This document shows positions 40,828 through 51,755 of a stretch of 64,000 nucleotides of DNA, piece after piece (the first letter of the stretch is position 1; every line of letters begins with the position of its first letter). The position numbers were made by a program, and so were the translations under genes. The notes under the pieces were generated by a model. It made no database searches and was not told where the DNA came from. It was given only the letters and a program-made list of their open reading frames with translations. Origin of the DNA: Rhynchopus sp. YZ270_cl-10 (lineage: Eukaryota; Euglenozoa; Diplonemea; Diplonemida; Diplonemidae); contig OZ037865.1 of NCBI GenBank assembly GCA_964035575.1, positions 992,001-1,056,000 on the forward strand, in the 5' to 3' direction.

Positions 40828-43758
40828 ATGAATATAAAACACGATGCGGAGTATCTAATAGACATGAAGGTGCCTGAGGTGTTGGACAAACTGGTGAAGG
40901 ACCTCCTGGTGAAGCGGCCGCCGAACCAGCTACAGGCCTGCTTTGAAATGTGCAACCTTGCTGGGGAGATGTACATGGAGATGGAGGCGAATGAAGAGGA
41001 GGAGTCTGTTCCGGACACAAACGACATTACCAATACTGTTCAGACCGACAACACCTGCATCACCACCGTCGAAACTCCACACACCCTTGGCGAAGGCAAA
41101 AAGAAGGAACACTATCTAGGATGCGGCCTTAAAAAGGGCACGATCCTTGGAAAAGGAGCTTTCGGAATGGTTTTTAAAGCATTAGATGGGCATGGTACAT
41201 TGTATGCCGTAAAGGTGCTTAGTGTTAGTTCCCCATCCTTAATGGAAGGTGCCTTAGAGGAATACTCGATTTTGAAGCAATTAGGGCATAAGAACATTGT
41301 GCGGGTCTGGGATTTTCATTATGATAGTGTGGAGATGACAGCGGATATTGTAATGTCTTATTGGACGCAGGGTTCCGTTGCGCATCAAATAAATGAGTTT
41401 GGGTCTCTCCCGATGTACACTGTACGGAAATATTCAATTCAGATCCTCGCTGGTCTAGGGTATCTACACAACTGTCAGATCGTTCATAAGGATATGAAGC
41501 CACAGAATATCCTTGCAGATACAACAGGGTCGGTGGCATTAACAGATTTCGGTCTCTCGTCATGCGTCGATGCTGCCAGCGATACTAATATAGAAACAGC
41601 AGGATCACCCCCATATATGTCACCCATGGTCGTAACTACAGGGCACCATACAGTACAGAGCGATCTTTGGGCTTATGGATGTTGTTTGTTAAATATGGCG
41701 ACCGCAAAAATGGGTTGGAGTGGCGCAAAATTTGATGGGCCTCCAGGGGATGGGTGGGGGCCGTCCGCGTATATGTACGCAGCTGGGAAGGCTGTGGAGA
41801 CGGGGCAGCATCCGTTGAATTGTCCTAATGCTTTAGAGGGTTTGCCTGAGGATTTTCATGATTTTTGTGTAAACTGTTTTACGGCAGAGAAGAAAGGGTT
41901 TTCACATCAGAAGCTGAACCGCCATGCCTTTTTAGTTGGAAAGAAGGCGACAGACGAGAATTCTTTGGACCTCACCTTCCGCAAGGTGGAGCGGACCATC
42001 CCTTTGTCCGGCCGCGCCATAGTTTTCCCCTCTGAATTGCACCTCGCCAAGCACGACCAACTGCCCGCTCACGTCGAGGCGCTCCTAACTGACGCCATCT
42101 CTACCGCATCGCCGTTCTCCTTCACCGACATTAAACCTTGCAAAGAGAGTGTCGGCTACAACAATACTTCATACAAAAGAGAAAAAATGTTTTGTACCCG
42201 CAAACGCCCTGCCCACGTTCTCCTCCAGAAGCTAGGACGTACTGACAATCGTGAACCCATTGAGCCAGGTAACCCAAACATAGTGCTTGACCCGATCCTC
42301 CTCTCTCGGCAGGATGAGGATTATGAAGTAGTTATAAATGCAGCGGAGATCGATAAATGTGCGAAAGAGGAGTATGCTCAAGGGACACATGATGATCCAG
42401 AGTTTCCAGGGGAAGATGACGGCCCGTCTGCAAAGGATATCTATGGGGGTGAGGAGTTCCGCATCACGATTGGGGAGTTGAAGTCTCTAGCGCGGTCGCT
42501 TCATGTAGAGACGACTGACGCGTTGACGCTCACCTTTTATACCGATCTCGTTGAGTTTACTTCAAAATGCGAGTACAATAAAGACTGCCAACTCTTCTGG
42601 AGTGTTCATCGTGCCGTACCGTTGATCCATCTGGGGCAGATGGAGCAGGAGTTGAAGTTGCTAGAGGTAATCAACTCTGACATCAGCTGCATCACAAAGC
42701 AGATAGAGGAGACCGAGGCAAAGATCCAAGAGGAGCTGGACAGTGCGGAGAGAAGCATGCTGAATACCAAGAAGCGTGAGTTTGCGATGAAGAAGAGCAA
42801 GGCGTTGACGCATAAGGCGTGTGTCGACCGTTTTATTGCTGCGATTGAACTGCTTTCGCCGTGTAAGAATGCACGAAGCGATCCATTAACAGAGTTCATG
42901 AAGAAGTTTGACTCATGGCGGCAACACGTCATGCAGTTTCCTTTTCAGGTAGGGTTTTCGTCCGCAGCAGACGCAAAAATGGCGCTCGCGCTTTCCCTCA
43001 GCGAGCTGTGCAACGCTGTGTGCGTCTCCCAGGAAGGGTACTTCCTTGCCGACGGATGCAACGGTGCGCACAACCAGCTGGCCCCTCTCCCAACCCAACC
43101 ATGCGCCTTCCTCACTGCCACCGGGCTCGACTTTATGACCCCCGCTTCGACCGTCATCGAAGCCGCAAAATACTTCGAACGCCCACCCCAACCAGAAGGC
43201 GTCCCTGAACACGAAGGCTGGCAAGGCTTCAAACCCCACGCCCAATACATGCTCAAAGAACGCATTAAAACCACCTATGACGCTATTCTTGCGAGCGCGA
43301 AGTTTCAGGGTGCAAAGAATCTTAGCATGCTGCCGATGGGGCTTGGCATGTTTTTGAAGAACATCCATCCGGACGACCGGGGTGTTGTGAGGGAGGCATA
43401 TATGGAGGCGCAGTTTGAGCTTTTGTGTGAGCGGGATTATGGAGTGCAGACGTACTATCTGAACCCTGGGCCGCCTGATAGCTGGAAGGTTGCGGAGATG
43501 GTGTTGGACCGTCTAGGCGAGGCGGGCATATACCCACTATGCAACATAGTCCTTCACAGCTGCGACGCAAAGTTCCTCGCATGCGAGCTCAGCAAACGCT
43601 GCCTCAACGCGGCCATGCTCAACCCCAGCGACTGCGGCTCTGTCATGATAGGCCTAATAGGTACAACCTGGGAAACCCTCCGCGGAGGGAATTTCTCTGG
43701 CGAAACCGATCTTGCTTCCTTTTCAACATGTGTCTTAGCAAGGGCGGGGATAAGTTAA
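40828..43758 (+). CDS. STE11-like kinase with N-terminal RII/DPY-30-type docking domain
   Basis: Single-exon, 976 aa. Residues 9-45 (YLIDMKVPEVLDKLVKDLL, then KRPPNQ) match the dimerisation/docking fold of PKA RII and DPY-30 proteins, which binds amphipathic helices of anchoring proteins. The kinase domain (about 103-370) has GKGAFG (108-113), Lys129, HKDMKPQN (220-227; Lys replaces the HRD Arg), DFG (240-242) and SDLWAYG. The usual APE is SPM here, so regulation may be unusual although catalytic residues are kept. After a linker comes a coiled coil (about 603-655), then a large C-terminal domain (about 700-976) ending NPSDCGSVMIGLIG..RGGNFSGETDL; I do not recognise it. The open frame runs upstream without an ATG; the first ATG is 40828. 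Docking domains plus MAP3K-type kinases are common in flagellated protists, hinting at a ciliary scaffold. Confidence 0.85.
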   Translation: MNIKHDAEYLIDMKVPEVLDKLVKDLLVKRPPNQLQACFEMCNLAGEMYMEMEANEEEESVPDTNDITNTVQTDNTCITTVETPHTLGEGKKKEHYLGCGLKKGTILGKGAFGMVFKALDGHGTLYAVKVLSVSSPSLMEGALEEYSILKQLGHKNIVRVWDFHYDSVEMTADIVMSYWTQGSVAHQINEFGSLPMYTVRKYSIQILAGLGYLHNCQIVHKDMKPQNILADTTGSVALTDFGLSSCVDAASDTNIETAGSPPYMSPMVVTTGHHTVQSDLWAYGCCLLNMATAKMGWSGAKFDGPPGDGWGPSAYMYAAGKAVETGQHPLNCPNALEGLPEDFHDFCVNCFTAEKKGFSHQKLNRHAFLVGKKATDENSLDLTFRKVERTIPLSGRAIVFPSELHLAKHDQLPAHVEALLTDAISTASPFSFTDIKPCKESVGYNNTSYKREKMFCTRKRPAHVLLQKLGRTDNREPIEPGNPNIVLDPILLSRQDEDYEVVINAAEIDKCAKEEYAQGTHDDPEFPGEDDGPSAKDIYGGEEFRITIGELKSLARSLHVETTDALTLTFYTDLVEFTSKCEYNKDCQLFWSVHRAVPLIHLGQMEQELKLLEVINSDISCITKQIEETEAKIQEELDSAERSMLNTKKREFAMKKSKALTHKACVDRFIAAIELLSPCKNARSDPLTEFMKKFDSWRQHVMQFPFQVGFSSAADAKMALALSLSELCNAVCVSQEGYFLADGCNGAHNQLAPLPTQPCAFLTATGLDFMTPASTVIEAAKYFERPPQPEGVPEHEGWQGFKPHAQYMLKERIKTTYDAILASAKFQGAKNLSMLPMGLGMFLKNIHPDDRGVVREAYMEAQFELLCERDYGVQTYYLNPGPPDSWKVAEMVLDRLGEAGIYPLCNIVLHSCDAKFLACELSKRCLNAAMLNPSDCGSVMIGLIGTTWETLRGGNFSGETDLASFSTCVLARAGIS

Positions 43759-45014
43759 AAGGGGGGAGGAATAGTAAAAGAGTTTTCAAAATCAAAATAA
43801 AAAATGAGTAAAAGAGAAGGAAACACAGCAGCGACTCTTCCGAGTTTGCGGCCAAAAGAAACCAAAGATGAGTTTTTATTGAATTCCCGGAGTTTCTCGG
43901 AGAGAGTTTCTCCGATAGTGTTTTAGAGAGTTTTTCGTGATTTTTAAAAAAAGGGGGAAAAAGTTGGAGTGTGCTCACTAAAGAAAAATTCTCATCCCCA
44001 GAGGGTGTTTTGTACTATCAAAATCAGCCTCACTTCTTCTCCTCAAAGTTTTTCCTCCACAAGAATGTGGTGGCCATTATTTACCCCTTTGACGGTTCTC
44101 TTTTCCGCTTTCTTTTAGATGCATGCACACGAGGCATAATCATCTTTTAACTGTTCTATTTTTTTTTTGAAAAAAAAGTTTTCCCTTCCCTTTCTTTTAC
44201 TGCATAGTAGTATGTGCCAATATGAACGCATGCTGGTCAAATGACGTTATTCCTGACAACCCTCTACAATTCTGATGCTGTACGATAATGATTGTGATTA
44301 ATGTGACTCAGCTCGATGAGGACGTTCATTTAACAAAGTATTCTTTCCCAGCTGGAACCTACATCGCATCCTTTCACCCTGCTCCAATGATCCCCGTTCA
44401 TCTGACGAGAGGAAGCAGGAGTAGAGCATAGCAAATATAGATGTAAACCACGAAAATGTGTTTGTGGGTACATGGTTTAGGGTCCACCCTGGTGTTCTGG
44501 TCACTCACCAAAAAAGGTACTGTCACGAGAGGGTTTTTGTATTGCAAAAACACATTTCCCCTGCTCCCCAACCCGACTGCCAGTCATCCTATATAGGGGC
44601 AAAAAAACCATTCGAGAGTCCCTTTCCCTGGGAGGCAATAGTCACCAGCAAATCACCTGTCATTATCACAATATTCATCACTAATAATGCCACCTGTTAT
44701 CTCACCTGCCATGGCCACGACTGGTACGTCGTGAATGTGTTCCACACCCCTCTCCTCCCCCTTCACCCAACGCAACACACACACACCACCATGACAGATC
44801 CGATCAAAAAACACAAAAAGAAAAAACACCGCTTTTTCCCCCCTTCGTATTCGTTTCCACACACACACTCCCCCCCTTTTTTGTTCCACACCCCTTTTTG
44901 GGTGTACCTAAACTCCACTAAACGACGCGCATTCCGCGCTCCAACACACCCTTCTTGGGCTTTGACTAAAGCAGCACCGTTTGCCCCCAGGGTCGGGGCT
45001 CAGGGGAGCTTTTT
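43759..45014 (+). other. Spacer with R4, R6, R7
   Basis: No gene. R7 (44118-44160), a diverged R4 (44291-44330) and R6 (44445-44550). The 3' 300 bases are rich in C, A and T. Confidence 0.55.
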
Positions 45015-45044
45015 TTTATTCTTCCTCTTCCCTCTTTTATAGCC
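45015..45044 (+). promoter_or_regulatory. Strong polypyrimidine tract and leader acceptor
   Basis: An unbroken T/C tract ends in TATAG at 45042, two nt before the ATG at 45045. With 14345-14458 this is the clearest evidence that mRNA 5' ends are made by splicing. Confidence 0.55.
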
Positions 45045-48000
45045 ATGTTGGTATGGAAGCCCCCTCGGTTAGAGAAATTATGTCTGCAGAGCGTGGGGAA
45101 CAACCTGGGGCTCTGTTTGTTAGCCGTCTCAGGGTTGTTGCTGTGCGTTGTGGGCGATTTTTTGAGTGAGGAGGTGTCAAAACTGGTTTTGAAGGTGGCG
45201 TGCATTTTGTGCTCTGTTGTGGCATGTGGTATCGTTATTGCCACGTATGAGGTGACCGACCAGCTTACACAGATCTCTGGCGCGATTCAACAACTTTCAT
45301 TTCTCTCGGACTTGGAGCCCATGAAACAGATTTTCTCCCTCCAACCACACGAGGTCACCAGCATCCACGACTCCTTTGCGTCCCTGGTCGCCTCCCTTCG
45401 CATCGCGAAACCCTACATTGCGACAGCAGTGCTCGACTCTCTTCAGCCCGCCTCCGGCCCGATTGTCTACGACATCTATCAAAACAAAGGCAATGCCTAT
45501 GCTTGGGGGGCCTCTTCCAATGGTGATGAGGATGACGAAGAAGAGGACGAAGAGGAGGAGTCGCTCCTCGGTAATGGCTACGCAGATTCCAACTCGTCGA
45601 ATGATATCTTCGATAAGACGTGTCCGGTGTTGAATGGGACCGTCGCGCAGAAGCATGGTCTGCTTGAGATTGACGTCATGAGTCAGTCTGGGGAGTCGTT
45701 CCTCAATGATTCCTCGCCGCGCTCGACAGTGTTGCGTATGGTAGGTGAAATGTCCTTCGCCTCCCCAAGCAGGCGGAACACAAAGCGTCGTGGCATCGCG
45801 CATCTAGGTGAAAGCAGTGGCGAAGAGACCGACTCCGAGGATGTGTCGACAGTGTGCACAATGCAGTCGCCCGCAGCACGCCCGAACGCACAGCGCACGC
45901 TTTCCATCAGCGGGAGAGGCTCGCTTGCGTCGTCAATGATGTTTGGCAGTCCAAAGACGAAGGGCGAAGAGGTGCACGTCCGTGGAGGCCGCCCGCTGCC
46001 CAGATACGAAAGGGAGGAGATGCTGGAACACAACCTCATCTCGCCCAAGGCTGGCTACGTGCGGCGTCTCCCTTCGTGCAGAGATGCGTTGCTTGCGTTG
46101 ACCAAGGCGTCCTTCAAAAACGCGTCAGAGTCGCTGCGGAGCGACCGTGAAGACCTGCTTGCCATGTCGCTCGCAGCGTCAGACAACAACGAGGAGCCCC
46201 ACAACGGCTTCTCACGCCAGGCCTCCCGCCGCCTCATCTCGCAGAAGAGTGACCTCTCCTGCAGGAACGAGCCGCTCTCACGCGGGCAGAGCCTGGTAGG
46301 GTTCAGAGGACGCCGCCCCTCATGCAGAGACGCGCTCGAGGCGCTCAAGACGTCGTCCATGCGCAATATGCAGGAGACTGCGACGAAGATCGACTCACAG
46401 CCGTCAATCAAGATGGGTCCAAGGGATGCCATGGTGAAGCGCAAGGGCACGCTGCTGTCGGTGGAGTTTGGCATCATGGAGCTGGCAGACGACAACACAC
46501 ATGACACATATGCTTTGGCGTCGAGTCTGGTCTCGGTTGTGCTGGACATCATCCAGCAGGAGTCAGGCAATGTGTTCCAGCTGCGGGCGGATGGGCTGAT
46601 TGCGTCGTGGAACACTCATCATGCGTGCGCACGGCATGGGTGGTATGCGTGCAGGGCTGCACTCGAGATCCGCAAGGCCATGGAGGCTGTTGAGGACCCG
46701 AAGGACCGTGTCGGGTGGTCCGTCAGCATTGCATCGGGGAACCTCTACTGCGGCAACATCGGCAACGACGAGCACAAGTCGCCCTTCGTGCTCGGCTCCG
46801 TCCTCGACGACTGCAGACGCCTCAACGAGCTCTCCCGCGTCCTCCAGACGCCTATCATCATCTCCGAAGCTGTGCAGGATGTATGTACCATGCCGGATAT
46901 GGTTTTGTAATGGTGACTAAGCGCGAGGTTTTGTTTTTGTTTTGTTTGTTGAAGATGCAAAGATAATCGAAAAAACCCCGGAGCTGCCTTTGTACAACTA
47001 TATTGGCCTCACCCCACTTCACACCTCCTCCCTTCTCTCCCCACAGATGGTCACCGACCAGCAACGCACGCGCCCCATCGACGTTGTCATCTTCGACGAA
47101 ACTGAACGGCCCGAGATGGTCTACGAGGTACGTACCCCGCATATATAGAACACCGCCACGAGAGGATACTGCCCTATTCCTGTTTACCCATTTTTTTTTC
47201 CCCACACAAATACACCCCTTTTTCCACGAGATCTCATCTTGCCAACCTTTTATAAGAACCACACGTAGTCGTATCCAAACCCCTTCCACCCACACCACAG
47301 CTTCTCCGCGAAGGCGACACCTCCAACGTGGTTGTGTGGCGTGAAGCCTTCCACGACTTCATCGAAGGCAACTACACCTCCAGCATCGAGAAGTTCCAGG
47401 AGATGATGAAGAAACAGCCACGCAAGCCGAACTCTCCACTCAACGCGGGCACAGACCCGATGTGTTTGAGGCTTCCTGTGGACAATCGGAAGGACAGCGA
47501 CGGCTCCATTGGTAGCACGGGGAACAATGAGGAGTACAACTCGACATCCTCTTTTGAGTCAAACCTGGAGAACTGTCAGCTAGAACGGTTCTGCACCTTT
47601 GTGCAGGAGGTGCAACGCAACCCATCTGTGGTGCCGCAACCCTACAGCCGCCGCCTGCTTGGCTGGGAGGAGTGGTCGCAGGAGCCCACCCGCATGCAGT
47701 TCGGCCTCGAGCATGAGCCTTCCTTCCTCACCGTCGAGACGTCGCCGTACTCGCCCGAGAAGGTGCCCCTCTCGGCACGGCGCAGAAAACGTCTCCCCTC
47801 CTCAGCAGAAACATCCCCCATGCCTTCTACTACCAGATCCCCGATCTTCACCGGGGAGGAGCTCCAGAAGGCCATCGCCGACGCATCTACACCCACCTTC
47901 TTGAATTCGGATCCCTCCGACTCAGATTCCTCCACCTCCGATGACGACGGCCCGGTCCGTTCCTTCACTGATGCGCAGGGCGCCCATTGGAAGCGCTCCA

Positions 48001-48815
48001 CAAAGCAAATAGGTAAAGGTGCGTTCGGTGAAGTGTGGCTTGGGATGTCCGAAGATGGTTCGTTGTGTGCGTTGAAGTGCATTCCAGTACCGCCGCAAAC
48101 CAAGCAGGGTGGGCGATTCTCGCGCCTCGGGGGGAAGAACCCTGCCCAAGAGTCGATTGAAGGTGCAATCAATGAGGTCCGTCTGCTGACGCAGTACAAG
48201 GATGAGAGTATCGTGTCCTTCAGCTCCTGCGGGGTGCATGGCAAGCACGTTATTATCACCATGGAGTATGTCAGTGGCGGATCGCTCTGCGGTGTGCTCG
48301 ACCAGTTTGGAAAAATTCCTGCCACAACCACAAAGCGCTACACCAAGGACATCCTGCGTGGTCTGCACTACCTCCACTCAAACAATATTGTGCACAGAGA
48401 TCTCAAGCCTGCCAACGTGCTTCTCCATACCGACGGTCAATGCAAGCTGGCAGATTTTGGCACCTCCGTTCGCCTCTGCAGCATTACCTCAAACAAGCCT
48501 GAAGGCACCCCTCTCTTTATGTCTCCCGAAGCTTCTCGTGGCGAAGCATGCAAGGCAAGTGACATGTGGGCGCTGGGCCACACAGTGGTTCAAATGCTCC
48601 TCGGGTTCCTCCCCTTCGGGTATGCAGAAGAAGTCCCGCAAGGCCCGCACACCTTCATGCGTTGGCTATGCCAAGTAGAAGGTGACTGTCCCCAGCCACC
48701 GAAAGGCGTTGATTTCAACGATGAAGCCGCAAACTTTGTTGCCAAAGTGCTTATTAGAGATCCCAATCTAAGAAAGACGTCGGAACAGCTCCTCCGAGAC
48801 CCTTTCTTGATTTGA
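45045..48815 (+). CDS. RDK1-like membrane kinase: 2 TM, degenerate cyclase, STE11 kinase
   Basis: Exons 45045-46880, 47047-47127 and 47301-48815 join in frame to 1,143 aa. Two transmembrane helices (about 20-36 and 46-66) open the protein. An acidic run (about 160-180) and two internal repeats with RR.PSCRDAL (about 342 and 422) follow. A class III nucleotide-cyclase domain spans about 467-620: LLSVEFGIMEL stands where active enzymes have a metal-binding Asp, while ADGLIASWN keeps the second one, so catalysis is doubtful. Exon 3 has the cyclase-linked REGDTSNVVVWREAF helix, then a kinase domain with GKGAFGEVW, Lys of ALKCI (about 898), HRDLKPAN (about 1002), ADFGTS and GTPLFMSPEA. TM plus cyclase-like plus STE11 kinase is the layout of kinetoplastid RDK1, a repressor of differentiation in T. 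brucei. Here function is inferred from layout only. Confidence 0.92.
46881..47046 (+). other. RDK1-like gene intron 1, carrying R4
   Basis: 166 nt, donor GTATGT, acceptor CCCCACAG, phase 0. An R4 start (GGTGACTAAGCGCGAGG) lies at 46911, 30 nt into the intron. Confidence 0.85.
47128..47300 (+). other. RDK1-like gene intron 2
   Basis: 173 nt, donor GTACGT, acceptor CACCACAG, phase 0. T-rich, no module recognised. Confidence 0.85.
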
Positions 48816-49911
48816 GAGAAAAAAATAATAATAATCCAAAAACTAAAAATAGGGGAAGTAAATGAAGGGTGGTGTTTTTTTTTCAACTGGGGAGAAATTA
48901 TTATTATTTTTCCACTTTCGGCAAAGTTAACAATGTGCCTGTTATTTTAGTCTTTCAGGTGACTTTGTGCACACAGAACCCGTCTCTGGACAGGATATTG
49001 TCGATGCAACAAAACATATGCGAAGAGACATACAATGCAAAAACTAAATGCATTCTTAAAAAGAACGAAACAAAAGAAAAAACTACAACGGGGAATTGGG
49101 TTGCGGGGGGGGGTTTTTTTTTCCTTTTTAGAGAGGCGTACCAACGGTCATTTTCTCTGTTTCCCCCTCTATTTTTTTTTTCTCCACTTTTCAAATTTTT
49201 CTTCCCCCTCCCCCCCTTTTTTTTGCTATTTGTACTTTTTTTTTTGTCCTTACCCTCCCCCCCTCCTTTCTCGTTTACTTCTTTACCCTCTCTCCATCTC
49301 TCTTCCCCTATCATTCATTCCGCTCAAACTAAGTGGATGGACTCCCTGAGGACAAAAAAAATACAAAACCCATACACTACGGAAAAAAGCAAAAAAAAAA
49401 AACCCCCCCTCCATCATTTCTTCTATTTGTCTAGTTCAGTATTGAACTGTTTATTTCTTTGAGGCGCCCATGCGTGGCAGCTTCTTTCAGCTTTTCCCCC
49501 TCCCCCCTCACCTCCATTCCCATTGTCTCTGTTGGATTTTATCACCCCATTTCCCCCCCCCCCCCTTTTAGTGCGCACATTAACAGTTTGTTGTCCCCTT
49601 TTTGTATCCCCCCAAATAGGATGCGTTTTAAAAGAAACAAAATACAGCCCCTCCTCAAAACATCCCCCCTTTTTTTTAGCATTGTAGCCTTGTTGCAACA
49701 AAGTAAATGGTTTTGGAAGTCTGGCCTTGGGAAAATGGGAGGGAAGTGAGGTAAGAAGGGGGAGAGATATTGTGATGTTTTGAAAAAACGAAAAAAGAAA
49801 AAAGAAAAAAAATTTTTTTTTGTTGGAGTGGTGTCGTCTGTACGTAGTTCTTCTCTTCCCCCTTTGAGGTTATATTTTTTATCCACATAAATGGTGTTCC
49901 CGAAAGGGCCC

Positions 49912-50022
49912 ACATTGACAGGTCCTTGACATGTCCTTGACACAAGGTTTACAGGGGAAAATGACACACCCCCCCCTATATTGACATGTCCTTGACATGT
50001 CGTTGACATGTCCCCGACAGCA
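49912..50022. repeat. Short tandem array TTGACATGTCC
   Basis: The 11-mer TTGACATGTCC and variants (TTGACAGGTCC, TTGACATGTCG) occur at least five times here in two clusters. TGACATGTC is nearly palindromic. The reverse complement resembles GGACCTGTCAA, close to the GCGACCTGTCAATATC repeats at 40128-40215. Confidence 0.75.
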
Positions 50023-51565
50023 GATCGGTAACACCAATAAAGTGAAAACAAAAAAAAGTTTGGGTACATTTAGTGTTCCCTATTATACCTTCTATTCAGT
50101 AGAATAGTTAGTATATGAATGTTTTTACATCCAGAACCCACCTCTGGTAGTGTCCAACGTAGCGGGTTGATTTCCACTCAACCCTTTGAAAGAAGAGAAA
50201 AGTCAGATGAGTAGTTCGAAACGGATTTTTGGGGACATGGTTTCGGGTTCGTCCCCATGTTGTGATCATGTACCAAAGGTAACACTGTTATGAGGGCTTT
50301 GGTTTCCCTCGAGAATTGTATACCTATCAAAGTATTTGATGACAACAGAAAATAAGAATATAAAAAAAGGAGCATTTTGCAAAAAATAAATGAGTAAACC
50401 CGCGGGAGAGGGTGAGGGTGTGGGGGGTCATTTATATTCATCCTTCCAACCTTTTCTTCAGTGTCTGTAGGCGATGAGACGTTTTTGCACAATCTATTCT
50501 GTTCTCTTCCCTCCTCCTCGTATTTTCTTTGGACAAAATAAATAGTGGAGCACACTCTAGGGTGGCTACACTAATACAACCAAGTTTTCAAATAAAATAC
50601 AATAAAAATGGTGGAGTTTGTTTTTTCCTTCAGTCTCTGCGTCTGCCGATAAACGGTGAGACGTTTGAACTTTCAACTCTTTTTTTTTTTTAAAGGTGAC
50701 TAACCACGAGAGAAAAAAGATTGATGAATAACCAATGTTCAAAACATTAAGTAATCTAATCAGACTAACCACGAGAGGCTTGAGGTCATCTTATAAACTT
50801 TTTTTTGGGGAGAGAGGAGATATATTTTTTGCTCGACAGCAGACGTTCATGTTTTCCTTTTTAGGTTTTATTTTTAGGTATCCTATATCACACCCCTTTT
50901 TTTTAGTGTCTCTTTTGTGTTATAACAGAGAGCACTTTTCATTGGTCCTGGGCTGGACCTTAAATTGCATCCGGGGGTCCGTTCCTCCAGAAACTCTATG
51001 AAGGTGTTGACCGCTCGAACCGATGTCTCCTACCTGAGAGATTACAAAACAGGAGGCGAGGAGGGGTATGCGGGGCGTTTTTGTGCCTTCAGGGTCTTTT
51101 TGTTTTTCAGCAACCCTGCCTCTCCTATATCACCAGTGCATAGCCTTTGTCTTTCTGTTGGGGTATGCGGGACTTCCCCTAGTCCTCAGGGTCTAAACGC
51201 CCCTGCCCTCTTTTATGCAAGTTCACCCTGGCAGGGTATATAAATGCTGGGTCAGGCTGGCCCCCCTATGCTATGATGGGTGCTCGCACCCGGAGCATAA
51301 ATGGCCAGCGGTCAGGCCAGAGTCGCTCTACGGAGTCTCTCTGCCACGCCTTTGGGTTACGGTGTGCTGCCTGTAAGGACGTCCATGTATATCCCTAAGA
51401 GAAAGGGTGAGGCCCAACTGTCGGTACAGCATGGGGCGCCAAGAGAGAGATGTTGTGACCCCCCCGCCCACCCCTTTTTGTGTTTTTGGGTTTCTGCTCT
51501 CTTGTGTAGACTATCGTGCATCAAGCGTTGGGTGCAGCGAACTGCAGTACCTGTAAGCTCACAAC

Positions 51566-51755
51566 TCTTCAACGGAAGGTGGGCCGCCGGCTGTCGAGCG
51601 GTTGTAAACCGCCCTCGTTCTCTTACGGTACGGGCCAGTCATTAGGTTTCCTTTTACATCTTCTGTTGTTGGCCGCAGGGTACTTGTGCTTTCATCCGGA
51701 TGGCTGGCATCGTACGTGGGTCAGTCGGAGGTGCCTGCATTAATAACTTCACTTT
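51566..51755 (+). repeat. R8 module, second long copy
   Basis: Matches 26580-26770 over about 190 bp, including GGTGGGCCG, CGAGCGGTTGT, AGGTTT..TTACA..CTTCTGTTG and TTCATCCGGATGGCTGGCAT, with variable middle bases. Confidence 0.65.

Noticed and set aside
51301-51645. 114-aa frame in a GC-richer stretch
   Set aside because: No motif, no acceptor before the ATG, and it overlaps the start of a repeat module.
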